From the NCBI GenBank assembly GCA_050289385.1, contig JBNKFQ010000281.1:41881-105880 (forward strand): 64,000 nucleotides of DNA, in the 5' to 3' direction. The notes below the pieces were generated by a model, which ran no database searches, was not told where the DNA came from, and was given only the letters and a program-made list of their open reading frames with translations. Within the stretch, counting starts at the first letter, position 1. The number at the start of each line of letters is the position of its first letter. The stretch is from JBNKFQ01 sp050289385. GTDB taxonomy: Bacteria > Pseudomonadota > Gammaproteobacteria > Pseudomonadales > Porticoccaceae. The translations under genes were made by a program, and so were the position numbers. This document shows positions 26,354 to 34,177 of this stretch, in pieces.

Positions 26354-26776
26354 CTACCAAAGCCCTCCCGCTGATGAAACCCACGCACCTAACTGGGCAT
26401 CTTCCTGCTCACTGAGCTTCGTTGAAATCTCCCTGATTCTCTCCGCTACGGTCTCATCCTTAGTCAAAGCACGCTGCTCATATGGCTGGGTTTCAATAAT
26501 CTCCGTATCCCCCAGCACTTTCAACTTGCTGACTATTTCCCCCATAGCCCAGGCATAACACTGGAGCGTATGTTTATCAACAGAGGTCGATTCTACTAAC
26601 GACATTATGTCTGTCATTCCGGAGAGTATTTCCAACCGGTGGCAGATAGCTTCTTGTAACACGTTTGGAGGAGTTCCCGGTCGTAACTCGAAAAGGGGGA
26701 TCTTCGCTAATTTTCCGTGGCCGTGTATCTGGTGGATATTCGTAGAAGTTTCGGGAGTAACATCGAGCTTATCCAT
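26354..26776 (-). CDS. Hypothetical protein under divergent XRE regulator
   Basis: A 140-residue soluble protein. The block LFELRPGTPPNVLQEAICHRLEILSG followed by a helical region (LQCYAWAMGEIVSKLKVLG) vaguely resembles the DUF3077/DUF6124 group common in pseudomonads, but this is a weak call. It is divergent from an XRE regulator gene and the gap carries three copies of a palindromic operator, so it is likely that regulator's target. Confidence 0.65.
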   Translation of the reverse strand: MDKLDVTPETSTNIHQIHGHGKLAKIPLFELRPGTPPNVLQEAICHRLEILSGMTDIMSLVESTSVDKHTLQCYAWAMGEIVSKLKVLGDTEIIETQPYEQRALTKDETVAERIREISTKLSEQEDAQLGAWVSSAGGLW

Positions 26777-26807
26777 AGCAATGTTTACCTTGTTTCTAAA
26801 CTTTCTT

Positions 26808-26821
26808 GTTCATATGCGAAC
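26808..26821. promoter_or_regulatory. XRE operator copy 1
   Basis: GTTCATATGCGAAC, a near-perfect 14-bp palindrome, lies 32 bases upstream of the minus-strand gene start. Confidence 0.65.
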
Positions 26822-26840
26822 AAAAGCCTAGCATAGGAAT

Positions 26841-26854
26841 ATTCACATATGAAC
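26841..26854. promoter_or_regulatory. XRE operator copy 2
   Basis: ATTCACATATGAAC, the second copy; centres of copies 1 and 2 are 33 bp apart. Confidence 0.65.
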
Positions 26855-26864
26855 ATACGGTCGT

Positions 26865-26878
26865 GTTCACATGTGCAC
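26865..26878. promoter_or_regulatory. XRE operator copy 3
   Basis: GTTCACATGTGCAC, the third copy, centred 24 bp from copy 2 and touching the XRE gene start. Occupation here would block expression of the regulator, suggesting autorepression. Confidence 0.6.
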
Positions 26879-26879
26879 C

Positions 26880-27083
26880 ATGACAGTATCCCTTGCAGAA
26901 AAATTGGCCAAGAATTTAAGAGCCCGCCGAGGTCAACAGACCCAGGAGGTTTTTGCGCGCAAATTAGGGATTAGCCGTGCCACGCTTACCCGATTGGAGA
27001 GCGCCTCACAGAATACGACTTTGAAGACGTTGGAGCAGGTATCAAAAAGTTTGAAGTGCGGTGTTGGGGAGTTGTTTGAGTGA
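26880..27083 (+). CDS. XRE family helix-turn-helix regulator
   Basis: A 67-residue single HTH protein (MTVSLAEKLAKNLRARRGQQ, then FARKLGISRATLTRLES). The size and fold match Cro/C-protein-type repressors. The ATG at 26880 is preferred to the one at 26871, because the latter lies inside the third operator copy. It is divergent from an unknown gene, sharing a 100-base control region. Confidence 0.82.
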   Translation: MTVSLAEKLAKNLRARRGQQTQEVFARKLGISRATLTRLESASQNTTLKTLEQVSKSLKCGVGELFE

Positions 27084-27770
27084 AGAATAGCCTACCAATG
27101 AGCTAATGGCTGATACTTTCGAATCAATAGGATCGCTCGTTCTGTTTCTTCAGCACTGGCTGGAGTGGTTAAATGGCCCTACTGATGGGCTTCTTTGATT
27201 TGGTGCATCCAAGCACTTTCACTCTGACCCTATCGATTTTTTCACTGCGCTCCAACTTATTTTCATTTTTGGAATGCTTCAAATCCACAGATTAGGCTTG
27301 TGGCAAGAAAACGTTAGTTAAGGCGGTGGTGACCTGGAACTTTTTAGACTGAGAAAATGCGTTTCTGGAAAGGGTGTAAATAGTGAGGAATATTTCGCAA
27401 TAGGAATGCAGAGACCGAAATCTTTAGGCAGACATAGGCATATCGAAGTTAGCATTAGTAACAGCCCTCTCTCAGAGTCATTCCTTGGGCTGTACTGCTA
27501 ACTGGTTTTTATCAGCCTTGATTGGTTATTTTTTAGACTATTTTAAAAAAATACGCAACAATGAACTTCGTTTTGGTTAGTCAGCACCCGTGGCAACAAT
27601 ACTTTCACGGATCAAACACACTATCTATTCCCCATACGTTTAGGCCATAAACGAAACGCCAGAAATAAGATAAATTGTCGCCTACCGGCTTCTCATACCG
27701 GCATTCACATAATTAAAAATTAAAGTGCTTTGCGTTGTGTTGTGTAGGGATACAGAAAAGGAGCTTATGT
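27084..27770. other. Gene-poor, AT-rich stretch
   Basis: Nearly 690 bases with no coding frame I can support on either strand and no clear repeat. It forms the right edge of the accessory zone and contains the promoter of the MFS gene. Confidence 0.4.
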
Positions 27771-27866
27771 ATGTCAACACGACATATTTTTTGCGTTTAT
27801 TGCCCGCTGACACCTTTGAGCTGTAGCTGTCCCTCTCCTTATTCATGGGCTAACCTCCAACAGTAG
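27771..27866 (+). CDS. Small upstream ORF (31 codons) before MFS gene
   Basis: The ATG at 27771 has a strong AAGGAG 7 bases upstream. The peptide MSTRHIFCVYCPLTPLSCSC and 11 further residues is Cys/Pro/Ser-rich. Its stop codon TAG (27864) is the first part of the TAGGAG ribosome site of the MFS gene, so its translation would end on that site. It may be a leader peptide that couples to or controls the transporter. Confidence 0.42.
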   Translation: MSTRHIFCVYCPLTPLSCSCPSPYSWANLQQ

Positions 27867-27876
27867 GAGCATACTC

Positions 27877-29118
27877 ATGGCTAAAGTTCTGGTTTCGATT
27901 ATTCAGCTATTGCTTTCGGTAGTCTTGCTAGAAGCATGTTCTGGTTTGCAGGGAGTGCTAGTGCCAATCAGGGCCCAATTGGAAGGTTTTCAAACCTTAA
28001 CCATTGGATTATTCGGTTCGGCGTATTATTTCGGGTTTATCAGCGGATGCCTGCTGGTCCCCGGAATTATCAAGCGAATTGGACACATCCGTGCTTTTTC
28101 CGTATTTGCTACCGTCATTACCGCCGCATTGTTGTGGCTCCCCCTCAGGGTGGGGGACCTGTCCTGGGCATTGATGAGAGTCTTGATAGGGTTCGGTTTT
28201 GTCGCACTCTATATCATTGTTGAAAGTTGGCTGAATAGTCAGGTCACCAATCTAAACCGGGGACGTATTTTCGGAACCTATATGCTCGTTACCTGGTTAG
28301 CCCTGGTGGCCGGTAAATTAATGTTCGGGCTGTGGGATTCCAGCAGCAATGTTCCCTTCATCGTCGCCGCAATGCTGGCCTGTCTGGCTATCGTGCCGGT
28401 GGCTTTCACCACCATGGATGAACCCCAGCGAGTTCCCCATACCAGTGTGGCTTTCAGGCAGGTCATCAGGAACTGTCCCATCGGTGCTTTCGGTTGCCTC
28501 TGTATCGGTGTTGCTAATGGTGCCTTCTGGACCCTGGGACCACTTTATCCTAAAGCGTTTGATCTCAGCACTGCAGAAATCGGTGTGTTCGTGGCGGTGG
28601 TGATTATTGGAAGTGCTTTAACCCAGTGGCCATTGGGCATGCTGTCGGATCATATGGACCGTCGCAAAGTTATCGCTGCCACCAGCCTGGCTGCTGCCCT
28701 GGCAGGTCTTTTCATGACGACGAATCTGGCGACAGGAAGCGGAACGACACTACTTGTTGCGGCATGCCTCTTCGGCTGCACTGCGTTACCTCTCTATGGA
28801 TTACTGATTGCCCATGCCAATGATTCCGCCCCAGGTGATGCCTTTGTTGGAGTGAGCAGTACGCTGCTGCTCATATTCGGTATCGGTGCCGTGGCAGGCC
28901 CGCCGGCTATTGCGGCGGTAATTGATGAATTCGGAATTTCCGGGTTGTTTATCATCACTGCATCAATTCACCTGTTGCTATGTCTTTATACGCTCATATC
29001 GATCCGGTTTCAGTCGCCCTCGCCGGAACAGGATCCCCCCTTTGTGGCGGTGCGGAAGATGGCAGCGGCAGCCCTGAACCCCAGAGCGAGTCATGAATCG
29101 ATGGAGGAAGCCGATTGA
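27877..29118 (+). CDS. MFS transporter
   Basis: A 413-residue transporter with twelve predicted membrane segments; the inter-domain and loop motifs GMLSDHMDRRKVIAA and GFGFVALYIIVESWLNSQ are typical of the MFS_4/YfkF-like branch. It resides in the inner membrane and probably works as a proton-driven exporter; the substrate is unknown. TAGGAG lies 7 bases before the ATG and overlaps the stop of a small upstream frame. Confidence 0.9.
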   Translation: MAKVLVSIIQLLLSVVLLEACSGLQGVLVPIRAQLEGFQTLTIGLFGSAYYFGFISGCLLVPGIIKRIGHIRAFSVFATVITAALLWLPLRVGDLSWALMRVLIGFGFVALYIIVESWLNSQVTNLNRGRIFGTYMLVTWLALVAGKLMFGLWDSSSNVPFIVAAMLACLAIVPVAFTTMDEPQRVPHTSVAFRQVIRNCPIGAFGCLCIGVANGAFWTLGPLYPKAFDLSTAEIGVFVAVVIIGSALTQWPLGMLSDHMDRRKVIAATSLAAALAGLFMTTNLATGSGTTLLVAACLFGCTALPLYGLLIAHANDSAPGDAFVGVSSTLLLIFGIGAVAGPPAIAAVIDEFGISGLFIITASIHLLLCLYTLISIRFQSPSPEQDPPFVAVRKMAAAALNPRASHESMEEAD

Positions 29119-29185
29119 TCGCATCCATCCTATTCGCGCATCGACTTAGAGGCAATCCGTTGTCACTACCCAATTTAATTCCTGT

Positions 29186-29935
29186 CTAATCCAGCATCTT
29201 CAAATAAAAAGCCTTGGTCAGGGAAACAAAGTCTGTGGAATAGTCCCCGGAGGCGGAATGAATACACAACCTGCTGAAATCACAGCCCCGTTCCCCTCTT
29301 CCCATACTTAGCAACACTCTGCTGACGTCTTTTTCAGGACGGGTGCGTACTTCGCAGCGCCTGTCGGGCCACCATCCGAGCTCCCTTGCTTGAACCAACA
29401 GCTGTTCGGCGCTATCCACCGGCAATATGCAGTGAAACCCTGCTCCCGGTGCTGCCAGGGCATCGACGGCGCTCATTAGTTCGGCAAACCCCAGAGTATC
29501 GTTGTGACGCGCCAGGTTGCGCGCTTCCCCTGAAGCTTTGAGAGAATTGGAAAAATAAGGCGGGTTGCTCAATATTTGCTGGAAGCCCATCTCCTGCCGC
29601 CAGGTACGGATATCCCCCTGGATGACCTTCACGGCGTCAGGCCAGGGGCTGGCAGCCACATTTTCTGCCGCCTGGGCAGCGGCTTCCGGGTCCAGCTCCA
29701 GAGCTGTTACAGGCACCTGCCCCAGCGTGCGTTGGGCCAGCATAAGAGCGATCAGACCCGTGCCGGTGCCGATATCGAGAATAGGACCTGTTACCGGAAC
29801 CGGTACCCAGGCCCCAAGCAAAATGCCGTCGGTACTGACCTTCATGGCACAGCGCTCGTGCCTAATGGTGAATTGCTTGAAATGAAAAGGGCGAGGCATT
29901 CTACCTTGCAACTGATTTTTTGTTATCGGAAGCAT
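29186..29935 (-). CDS. trmN6: tRNA1(Val) (adenine(37)-N6)-methyltransferase
   Basis: A 249-residue N6-adenine methyltransferase equivalent to E. coli YfiC. The N-terminus FHFKQFTIRHERCAMKVSTD matches YfiC closely, followed by the SAM motif ILDIGTGTGLIALMLAQRT and the catalytic NPPYF. It modifies A37 next to the anticodon of tRNA1(Val). Its start codon overlaps the stop of the upstream gene by one base (TAATG), so they may be coupled; the true start could also be the Met 12 codons later. Confidence 0.92.
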   Translation of the reverse strand: MLPITKNQLQGRMPRPFHFKQFTIRHERCAMKVSTDGILLGAWVPVPVTGPILDIGTGTGLIALMLAQRTLGQVPVTALELDPEAAAQAAENVAASPWPDAVKVIQGDIRTWRQEMGFQQILSNPPYFSNSLKASGEARNLARHNDTLGFAELMSAVDALAAPGAGFHCILPVDSAEQLLVQARELGWWPDRRCEVRTRPEKDVSRVLLSMGRGERGCDFSRLCIHSASGDYSTDFVSLTKAFYLKMLD

Positions 29936-30573
29936 TAACTATAAACATAGATATTCACACCAACTGGAGCACCGACAACACCCGGAGCCGCCGACGTGTA
30001 GGCAGTGTGGGCTTTAAACCAGTGTCGATTTCCGATCAACCCCGGATCACACCATGAGCCATTGGACGTTTCCTGGAAGAGCCAATGCATTGTGCCATCC
30101 GAGCGCCTCATCAAACCCAGCGAAAATAAGTGAGTTGAAAGCGGCCGTCTTAAGTATGAATCCATAAAGACATGAGAAGCGTTGGCATGATTCGCCACGA
30201 CTGCTTTTAGTGCGGTTACTTCATTGGCAAAACCGAATTTATTAAAAATCGTTTCAATTCCCGGGGAAGTTTCAAGAACCAGCGTAATGCCGTTGCTGTT
30301 GCGAAGTATGGCTTCGGCCATGTTACTGGGCATGGTTAGCCCCGGAGCGCCCCCGCCGACGCGCATGGGAAACAGATCCCGTTCCAGTTGGCTGTCATTG
30401 TAATTCCAGTAGGTAGGTTGAGCCTGAGAGGGTAAATTGCCCCCGGCAGGTAGAGTTAAGTTTCCGACAGTTAAGCCTTTCTCATGCAAGACTTTCAGGC
30501 CCCAGGCGGCGGTACAGCAGCCACAAGAGGTACCATCAACTTGTTGTGACGCAGTAGTGTGATTGAATGGCAT
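29935..30573 (-). CDS. Papain-like cysteine peptidase-type protein, function unknown
   Basis: A 212-residue protein without signal peptide. It has a papain/C39-like layout: Cys17 in DGTSCGCCTAAWGL, a His near residue 163 in MHWLFQETSNGSW and an Asp at about 176 in CDPG. This resembles the catalytic Cys-His-Asp set, though overall similarity to a known family is not clear to me. A GGAGCTCG ribosome site precedes the ATG. It lies in a small operon with trmN6 and close to another papain-like protein at 32294. It could be a protease, transglutaminase-like enzyme or toxin. Confidence 0.6.
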   Translation of the reverse strand: MPFNHTTASQQVDGTSCGCCTAAWGLKVLHEKGLTVGNLTLPAGGNLPSQAQPTYWNYNDSQLERDLFPMRVGGGAPGLTMPSNMAEAILRNSNGITLVLETSPGIETIFNKFGFANEVTALKAVVANHANASHVFMDSYLRRPLSTHLFSLGLMRRSDGTMHWLFQETSNGSWCDPGLIGNRHWFKAHTAYTSAAPGVVGAPVGVNIYVYS

Positions 30574-30658
30574 TTTCGAGCTCCTTCCGAAGATAGTCAG
30601 ATCAAACTGCTAACAAGAGAGAACGCGTTCTTTGGGGGGGATTACCTTTATATGATAG

Positions 30659-31435
30659 TCAATTTGTACTGAAGTCGCTCGAAAGGAAGGGCTTATCTTC
30701 CATGCCCGAACATCCGCTGGAGAAATGCCATATCTTGCCCTCCTGCAACCCCATCTCACTTTCTACTAGTTCAAAACAGGCATTTTTCCCCAAGCTGACA
30801 AATTGCCTGCCAAGGTGATCCTGATAGCTGACTATCCGTTCTTTTGAATAGGTACCGGGCTGATTGAATTCCCCAGCTTCTTCCAGTGCCTCGGCAAAAC
30901 GCCGGTCAAAGATTTCGGTATCACCCTGCTCTCTTTGGCTGGCAGATTCCCTGGCTATTGCAAGAGCGTTATCCAACAGCGAAATACCAGAGGGTACTTG
31001 CTGTGCATCTTCCGCTACTGTTTTGTCTTTTGGCTTTGTAACAGGTGTGACTTCTGCAATTACCGCAGGGTCTGAAACAACGGTATCTGACTTGGGGGGT
31101 ATATCAGAAATTGTTTGAGGTTTGGAAAAACCATCAGGTTTCGACACGTCATTGACCGGCGGACTTTCCTTTTTTGAAGCGTTTGCCAGAGTCTTTTCAG
31201 GTCCAGAGAGGGACGTTAACTCGATTACAACAGTCGTCATTGATACAGCGTTATCCCTGGATTCAGGCGCCGGTAACAAAAACAAAAGCCCGTGAACAAT
31301 AATTGCTGCCAACAGTGTCCAACAGAGCATTTGGAAAGGAGCCTGCGATGGTCGAGAACGGTCCACTTCGTCTGCCTGGGCAGAGCAAAGCCAATCTGGT
31401 AGGTCTGAATAGGAGGGAGGATCAATAAGCTTCAT
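30659..31435 (-). CDS. TonB-like single-pass membrane protein
   Basis: A 258-residue protein with a cytoplasmic N-terminus of about 35 residues, one membrane span (MLCWTLLAAIIVHGLLFLL), a Pro/Lys/Val-rich periplasmic linker (IAEVTPVTKPKDKTVAED) and a small C-terminal domain with a Cys pair (NACFELVES, SSGCSG). This plan resembles TonB energy transducers, but the C-terminal domain is not the usual TonB box. No exbBD lies nearby. The role is unknown. Confidence 0.62.
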   Translation of the reverse strand: MKLIDPPSYSDLPDWLCSAQADEVDRSRPSQAPFQMLCWTLLAAIIVHGLLFLLPAPESRDNAVSMTTVVIELTSLSGPEKTLANASKKESPPVNDVSKPDGFSKPQTISDIPPKSDTVVSDPAVIAEVTPVTKPKDKTVAEDAQQVPSGISLLDNALAIARESASQREQGDTEIFDRRFAEALEEAGEFNQPGTYSKERIVSYQDHLGRQFVSLGKNACFELVESEMGLQEGKIWHFSSGCSGMEDKPFLSSDFSTN

Positions 31436-31948
31436 GACTTGCCTGTCTTAAGGGATCTTTGATAGTTCCTTATCTCAGATATTTAAACGCATAAGGGTTT
31501 GCCCAACAACCCTCCATTCGACGGAAAACTCCTTCCCCCATCCATCCCCGGTTCCATCTCCGGTTAACGAATTTAAGAGACTAAGCCCGCCTTCGCCGCC
31601 GCCCAGCTTGGCCACAGCCTGCACGTCATTTTGACCACGTATGCAAAATGGTCGGGGACGGCAGGGTTTGAACGGGGCCGCCATCGGTATGCGACTCTAC
31701 CTGCTTGGTTGATGTGTAAATCGACCGCAAAGTTCGGACTGATTCCGAAACTTCCATGGTATTTTTGGTAAATACGATCAACGTATCATTTCTTACGATA
31801 GCAGTTTGAGAAAGCGGGATGTGGGTCAGAGTATCTATAGAACTGGTGGCGATTCAAAGGACCTTTACTCGGCAGCGCCAAGCCTGTGGTATATCACCCT
31901 AATGGGCGCTTAGCTGGAATAGTTTCAACTTGATCTGGCACTTCTTCT
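31436..31948. other. Non-coding stretch with first tRNA-Pro-derived repeat
   Basis: No supported gene. It contains a 62-base repeat whose first 25 bases match the 3' end of tRNA-Pro (31649-31711) and, toward 31950, sequence that merges into the dead IS481 transposase. Confidence 0.5.
31649..31711. repeat. tRNA-Pro 3'-end direct repeat, copy A
   Basis: It begins TGGTCGGGGACGGCAGGGTT, matching the T-arm and acceptor 3' half of the tRNA-Pro at 33328-33404, and continues in 38 bases of shared non-tRNA sequence. It differs from copy B at about four positions. Copies A and B are about 1.6 kb apart, and the arrangement looks like att sites. Confidence 0.75.
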
Positions 31949-31949
31949 T

Positions 31950-32187
31950 GAAAAAGAGAGGGTTACCGGTTTTGATGCGCTACTGGAAAAGACTCGACGA
32001 AAACCCAATCTGGCGAACTTTAAAGACCGCCTGAAAGCGCTATAGGACAAAGTAGCAAGCGAAGGCATCATTCTCACTGAATCTCAGATTCAGGCTCTGG
32101 AACGCAAGAAGCAGGATGATGAAGCCTGTGGTGAGATCGAGACTCATCACCCCGGCTACTTGGGATAGCAGAACACCTTCTATACAT
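31950..32187 (+). pseudogene. IS481-type transposase remnant
   Basis: One frame reads ALLEKTRRKPNL, then FKDRLKAL-stop-DKVASEGIILTE and DDEACGEIETHHPGYLG-stop-QNTFY. It matches the helix-turn-helix and start of the DDE domain of IS481-family transposases, with two in-frame stops, an internal deletion after RKPNL and no C-terminal half. Confidence 0.72.
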
Positions 32188-32293
32188 TTTTAATTCTTTG
32201 CATCCAAATATGGTCTTCGTGTCGTCATTGAAGACATAGACGGGAATTAATAGCCGCCTATTGCACAATTCACCGACAACCGAAGGAATCACC

Positions 32294-32935
32294 ATGTCCA
32301 AGAACTCCAAAATTAGTGCTCTCAAACCTCACTTTAGACGTATTATGCCAAAGCTGGTGATCGCGAATGACGCCCAATATGGCGGCCCCCAGGCTGACAA
32401 TGCCTCACCGACTGCCGCTATCGCTATGGCGGCTATCAGCAAGGCTAATAGGATGAAGCAAAACAGGGCTGTTGACCAAGATGGAATGCCAGTGCAACAG
32501 CACTATGGCGTACATGGAAGACAGGATTGGCTAACCATGGGCCAAACGCTTCACCAAAAGGTTCCCAGGGCTCGGGATAATTCGCTCAATGCCGTTTGCG
32601 ATACCCTTGCCGGATATGCCCTGTATGTGATTAACCAGATCATCAATTTTCGCGGCACGTTTGAACTATTTATGAATCCTCGTCCCACTGATCACCATTT
32701 TGTGGTTGTTGATAGGAAACAGAACTCGGATGTAAATGATTGCCACACCTGGGGTAAAAATTGTTTCGTTATCGATCTTTGGCATGCAAAGCGCGATCAA
32801 ACAGCCATATTGAGAGGTTGTATATGGACAAGTTGGGACAACATTTATGCGCATGGGATTTTTAAGTATCCCCAAGAGCATCTATATTCAGGGGCTAATT
32901 ACGCCAAGAATAGTGAATATTCCTGGACGAAATAG
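32294..32935 (+). CDS. Papain-like fold protein, possible effector or toxin, function unknown
   Basis: A 213-residue soluble protein. The ATG at 32294 has GAAGGAA at proper spacing. A possible Cys-His-Asp set is seen: Cys102 in NAVCDTLAGYALYVI, His135 in DHHFVVVDR and Asp161 in CFVIDLWHA; the spacing and the hydrophobic strand before each polar residue resemble papain-fold effectors such as peptidase C58. The first 95 residues are Ala- and Gln-rich and probably disordered. It sits alone between tRNA-Pro-derived repeats, with no partner gene of normal size. Activity is inferred from the pattern only. Confidence 0.55.
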   Translation: MSKNSKISALKPHFRRIMPKLVIANDAQYGGPQADNASPTAAIAMAAISKANRMKQNRAVDQDGMPVQQHYGVHGRQDWLTMGQTLHQKVPRARDNSLNAVCDTLAGYALYVINQIINFRGTFELFMNPRPTDHHFVVVDRKQNSDVNDCHTWGKNCFVIDLWHAKRDQTAILRGCIWTSWDNIYAHGIFKYPQEHLYSGANYAKNSEYSWTK

Positions 32936-33244
32936 CCTTGCCTACAGGGCTAACCATGCTTGCATGACTCTCTCGCCAAAGGAATTATTTGCATTCGCCC
33001 CCCGTTTAGAGCGGGAAGATAATAGCCCTTACGCCATCTCTCCCCCTGGGAGAGGTGACACTCCCCACTTTCAGTATTTAATGTCATAACACTATGACGG
33101 CTGTCATTCGAAAAATTTAGCTTTTTCGCAACCTATGGAGGTCTTTTCATAACTATCAATTAGTTATAGAAGTGGGTGGTGGAGCTATTTCACCATTTTT
33201 CCGAACTTTGAAGTGGCTTTACATGATGACTAACTTTGGAATAT
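32936..33244. other. Non-coding stretch with small hairpins
   Basis: No supported gene. CGAAAAA (33109-33115) pairs with TTTTTCG (33122-33128), and CTCTCCC pairs with GGGAGAG near 33045; either could end transcription of the 32294 gene. Confidence 0.35.
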
Positions 33245-33307
33245 TGGTCGGGACGGCAGGATTTGAACGGGGCCGCCGTCGGTATGCGACTCTACCCGCT
33301 TGGTTGT
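33245..33307. repeat. tRNA-Pro 3'-end direct repeat, copy B
   Basis: It begins TGGTCGGGACGGCAGGATTT, exactly as the tRNA-Pro 3' end at 33328, then continues with the same non-tRNA sequence as copy A. It ends about 20 bases from the genuine tRNA, and the 20 bases before copies B and C are also similar. Confidence 0.78.
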
Positions 33308-33327
33308 TTGCTAATTTTGGAATTGAT

Positions 33328-33404
33328 TGGTCGGGACGGCAGGATTTGAACCTGCGACCCCTTGCACCCCATGCAAGTGCGCTACCAGACTGCGCTACGC
33401 CCCG
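33328..33404 (-). tRNA. tRNA-Pro (GGG)
   Basis: A 77-nt cloverleaf including an encoded CCA. The acceptor stem CGGGGCG pairs with CGTCCCG (one G-U), the anticodon arm is CTTGC-ATGGGGT-GCAAG giving anticodon GGG, and the T-arm holds GGTTCAAATCC. The position after ihfA and the MerR gene matches Pseudomonas. Confidence 0.95.
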
Positions 33405-33468
33405 ACTAAGATGTCCTGCCAGAACTGCAGAACGGGTGCGAATATTACCTTAACGATTAGAAATTTTA

Positions 33469-33518
33469 AAGGGCTCTGATTTATAAAATTCAGGATTTTC
33501 TGAATTAATCGGGCCCTT
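33469..33518 (-). terminator. Putative terminator of the pheST-ihfA operon
   Basis: AAGGGC (33469-33474) pairs with GCCCTT (33513-33518), enclosing a second hairpin ATTCAG...CTGAAT. It follows the MerR stop codon (33536). T-rich sequence follows on the minus strand. Confidence 0.5.
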
Positions 33519-33535
33519 ACAAGACGAGAAGACGA

Positions 33536-33892
33536 CTACCTTTCCAGAACCAGTAAAACTTCTTCCAGCTCAGTAATCATCTGACGAATCAGCTGTTTAG
33601 CCTGAGTAGCGTCATCCTTTGTTTCGGATCCAGAGAGCTTCTGCTTTGCGCCACCAATAGTATAGCCCTGATCATAGAGCAAGCTCCGAATCTGCCTGAT
33701 CATCAGCACGTCCTGGCGTTGGTAATAACGTCTATTACCACGGCGTTTCACCGGTGCAAGCTGAGGAAACTCTTGCTCCCAGTAACGCAGAACATGTGCT
33801 TTTACACTGCAGAGATCGCTAACTTCTCCAATGGTGAAATACCTCTTCCCCGGAATCGGGGGGAGCTCATCATTGTGACTGGGTTCCAGCAT
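33536..33892 (-). CDS. MerR family transcriptional regulator
   Basis: A 118-residue regulator with the MerR HTH and wing near the N-terminus (YFTIGEVSDLCSVKAHVLRY, then RRGNRRYYQRQDVLMI) and a short helical tail without metal-binding Cys residues. It overlaps the end of ihfA by 23 bases, so it is the last gene of the operon. An unnamed MerR gene holds this place in Pseudomonas too. Confidence 0.92.
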   Translation of the reverse strand: MLEPSHNDELPPIPGKRYFTIGEVSDLCSVKAHVLRYWEQEFPQLAPVKRRGNRRYYQRQDVLMIRQIRSLLYDQGYTIGGAKQKLSGSETKDDATQAKQLIRQMITELEEVLLVLER

Positions 33893-34175
33893 AGGCTTCT
33901 ACTTTTGCTTTTAATTTTTGGCCAGGGCGAAATGTTACTACTCGACGAGCAGTAATAGGGATTTCTTCCCCCGTTTTCGGGTTCCGACCTGGACGTTGTT
34001 TTTTATCCCGCAAATCGAAATTACCAAAGCCTGATAGCTTTACTTGCTCGTTGTGGCTCAGTGCATCCCGAACCTCATCGAAAAAGGCTTCTACCATTTC
34101 TTTGGCCTCTCTTTTATTGAGCCCAACCTCCTGGTAGAGACGCTCAGCCATATCTGCTTTTGTCAAAGCTCCCAC
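33870..34175 (-). CDS. ihfA: Integration host factor subunit alpha
   Basis: A 101-residue DNA-bending protein of the HU/IHF family, partner of IhfB. It has MGALTKADMAERLYQEVGLNK at the start and the beta-arm signature GFGNFDLRDKKQRPGRNPKTG. It starts 3 bases after the pheT stop, as in many gammaproteobacteria. Confidence 0.97.
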   Translation of the reverse strand: MGALTKADMAERLYQEVGLNKREAKEMVEAFFDEVRDALSHNEQVKLSGFGNFDLRDKKQRPGRNPKTGEEIPITARRVVTFRPGQKLKAKVEAYAGTQSQ

Positions 34176-34177
34176 GA

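Noticed and set aside
26106..26558. 150-codon plus-strand frame
   Set aside because: It lies antisense to the 26354-26776 gene and the 26112 fragment, has no ribosome site and shows no protein-like motifs.
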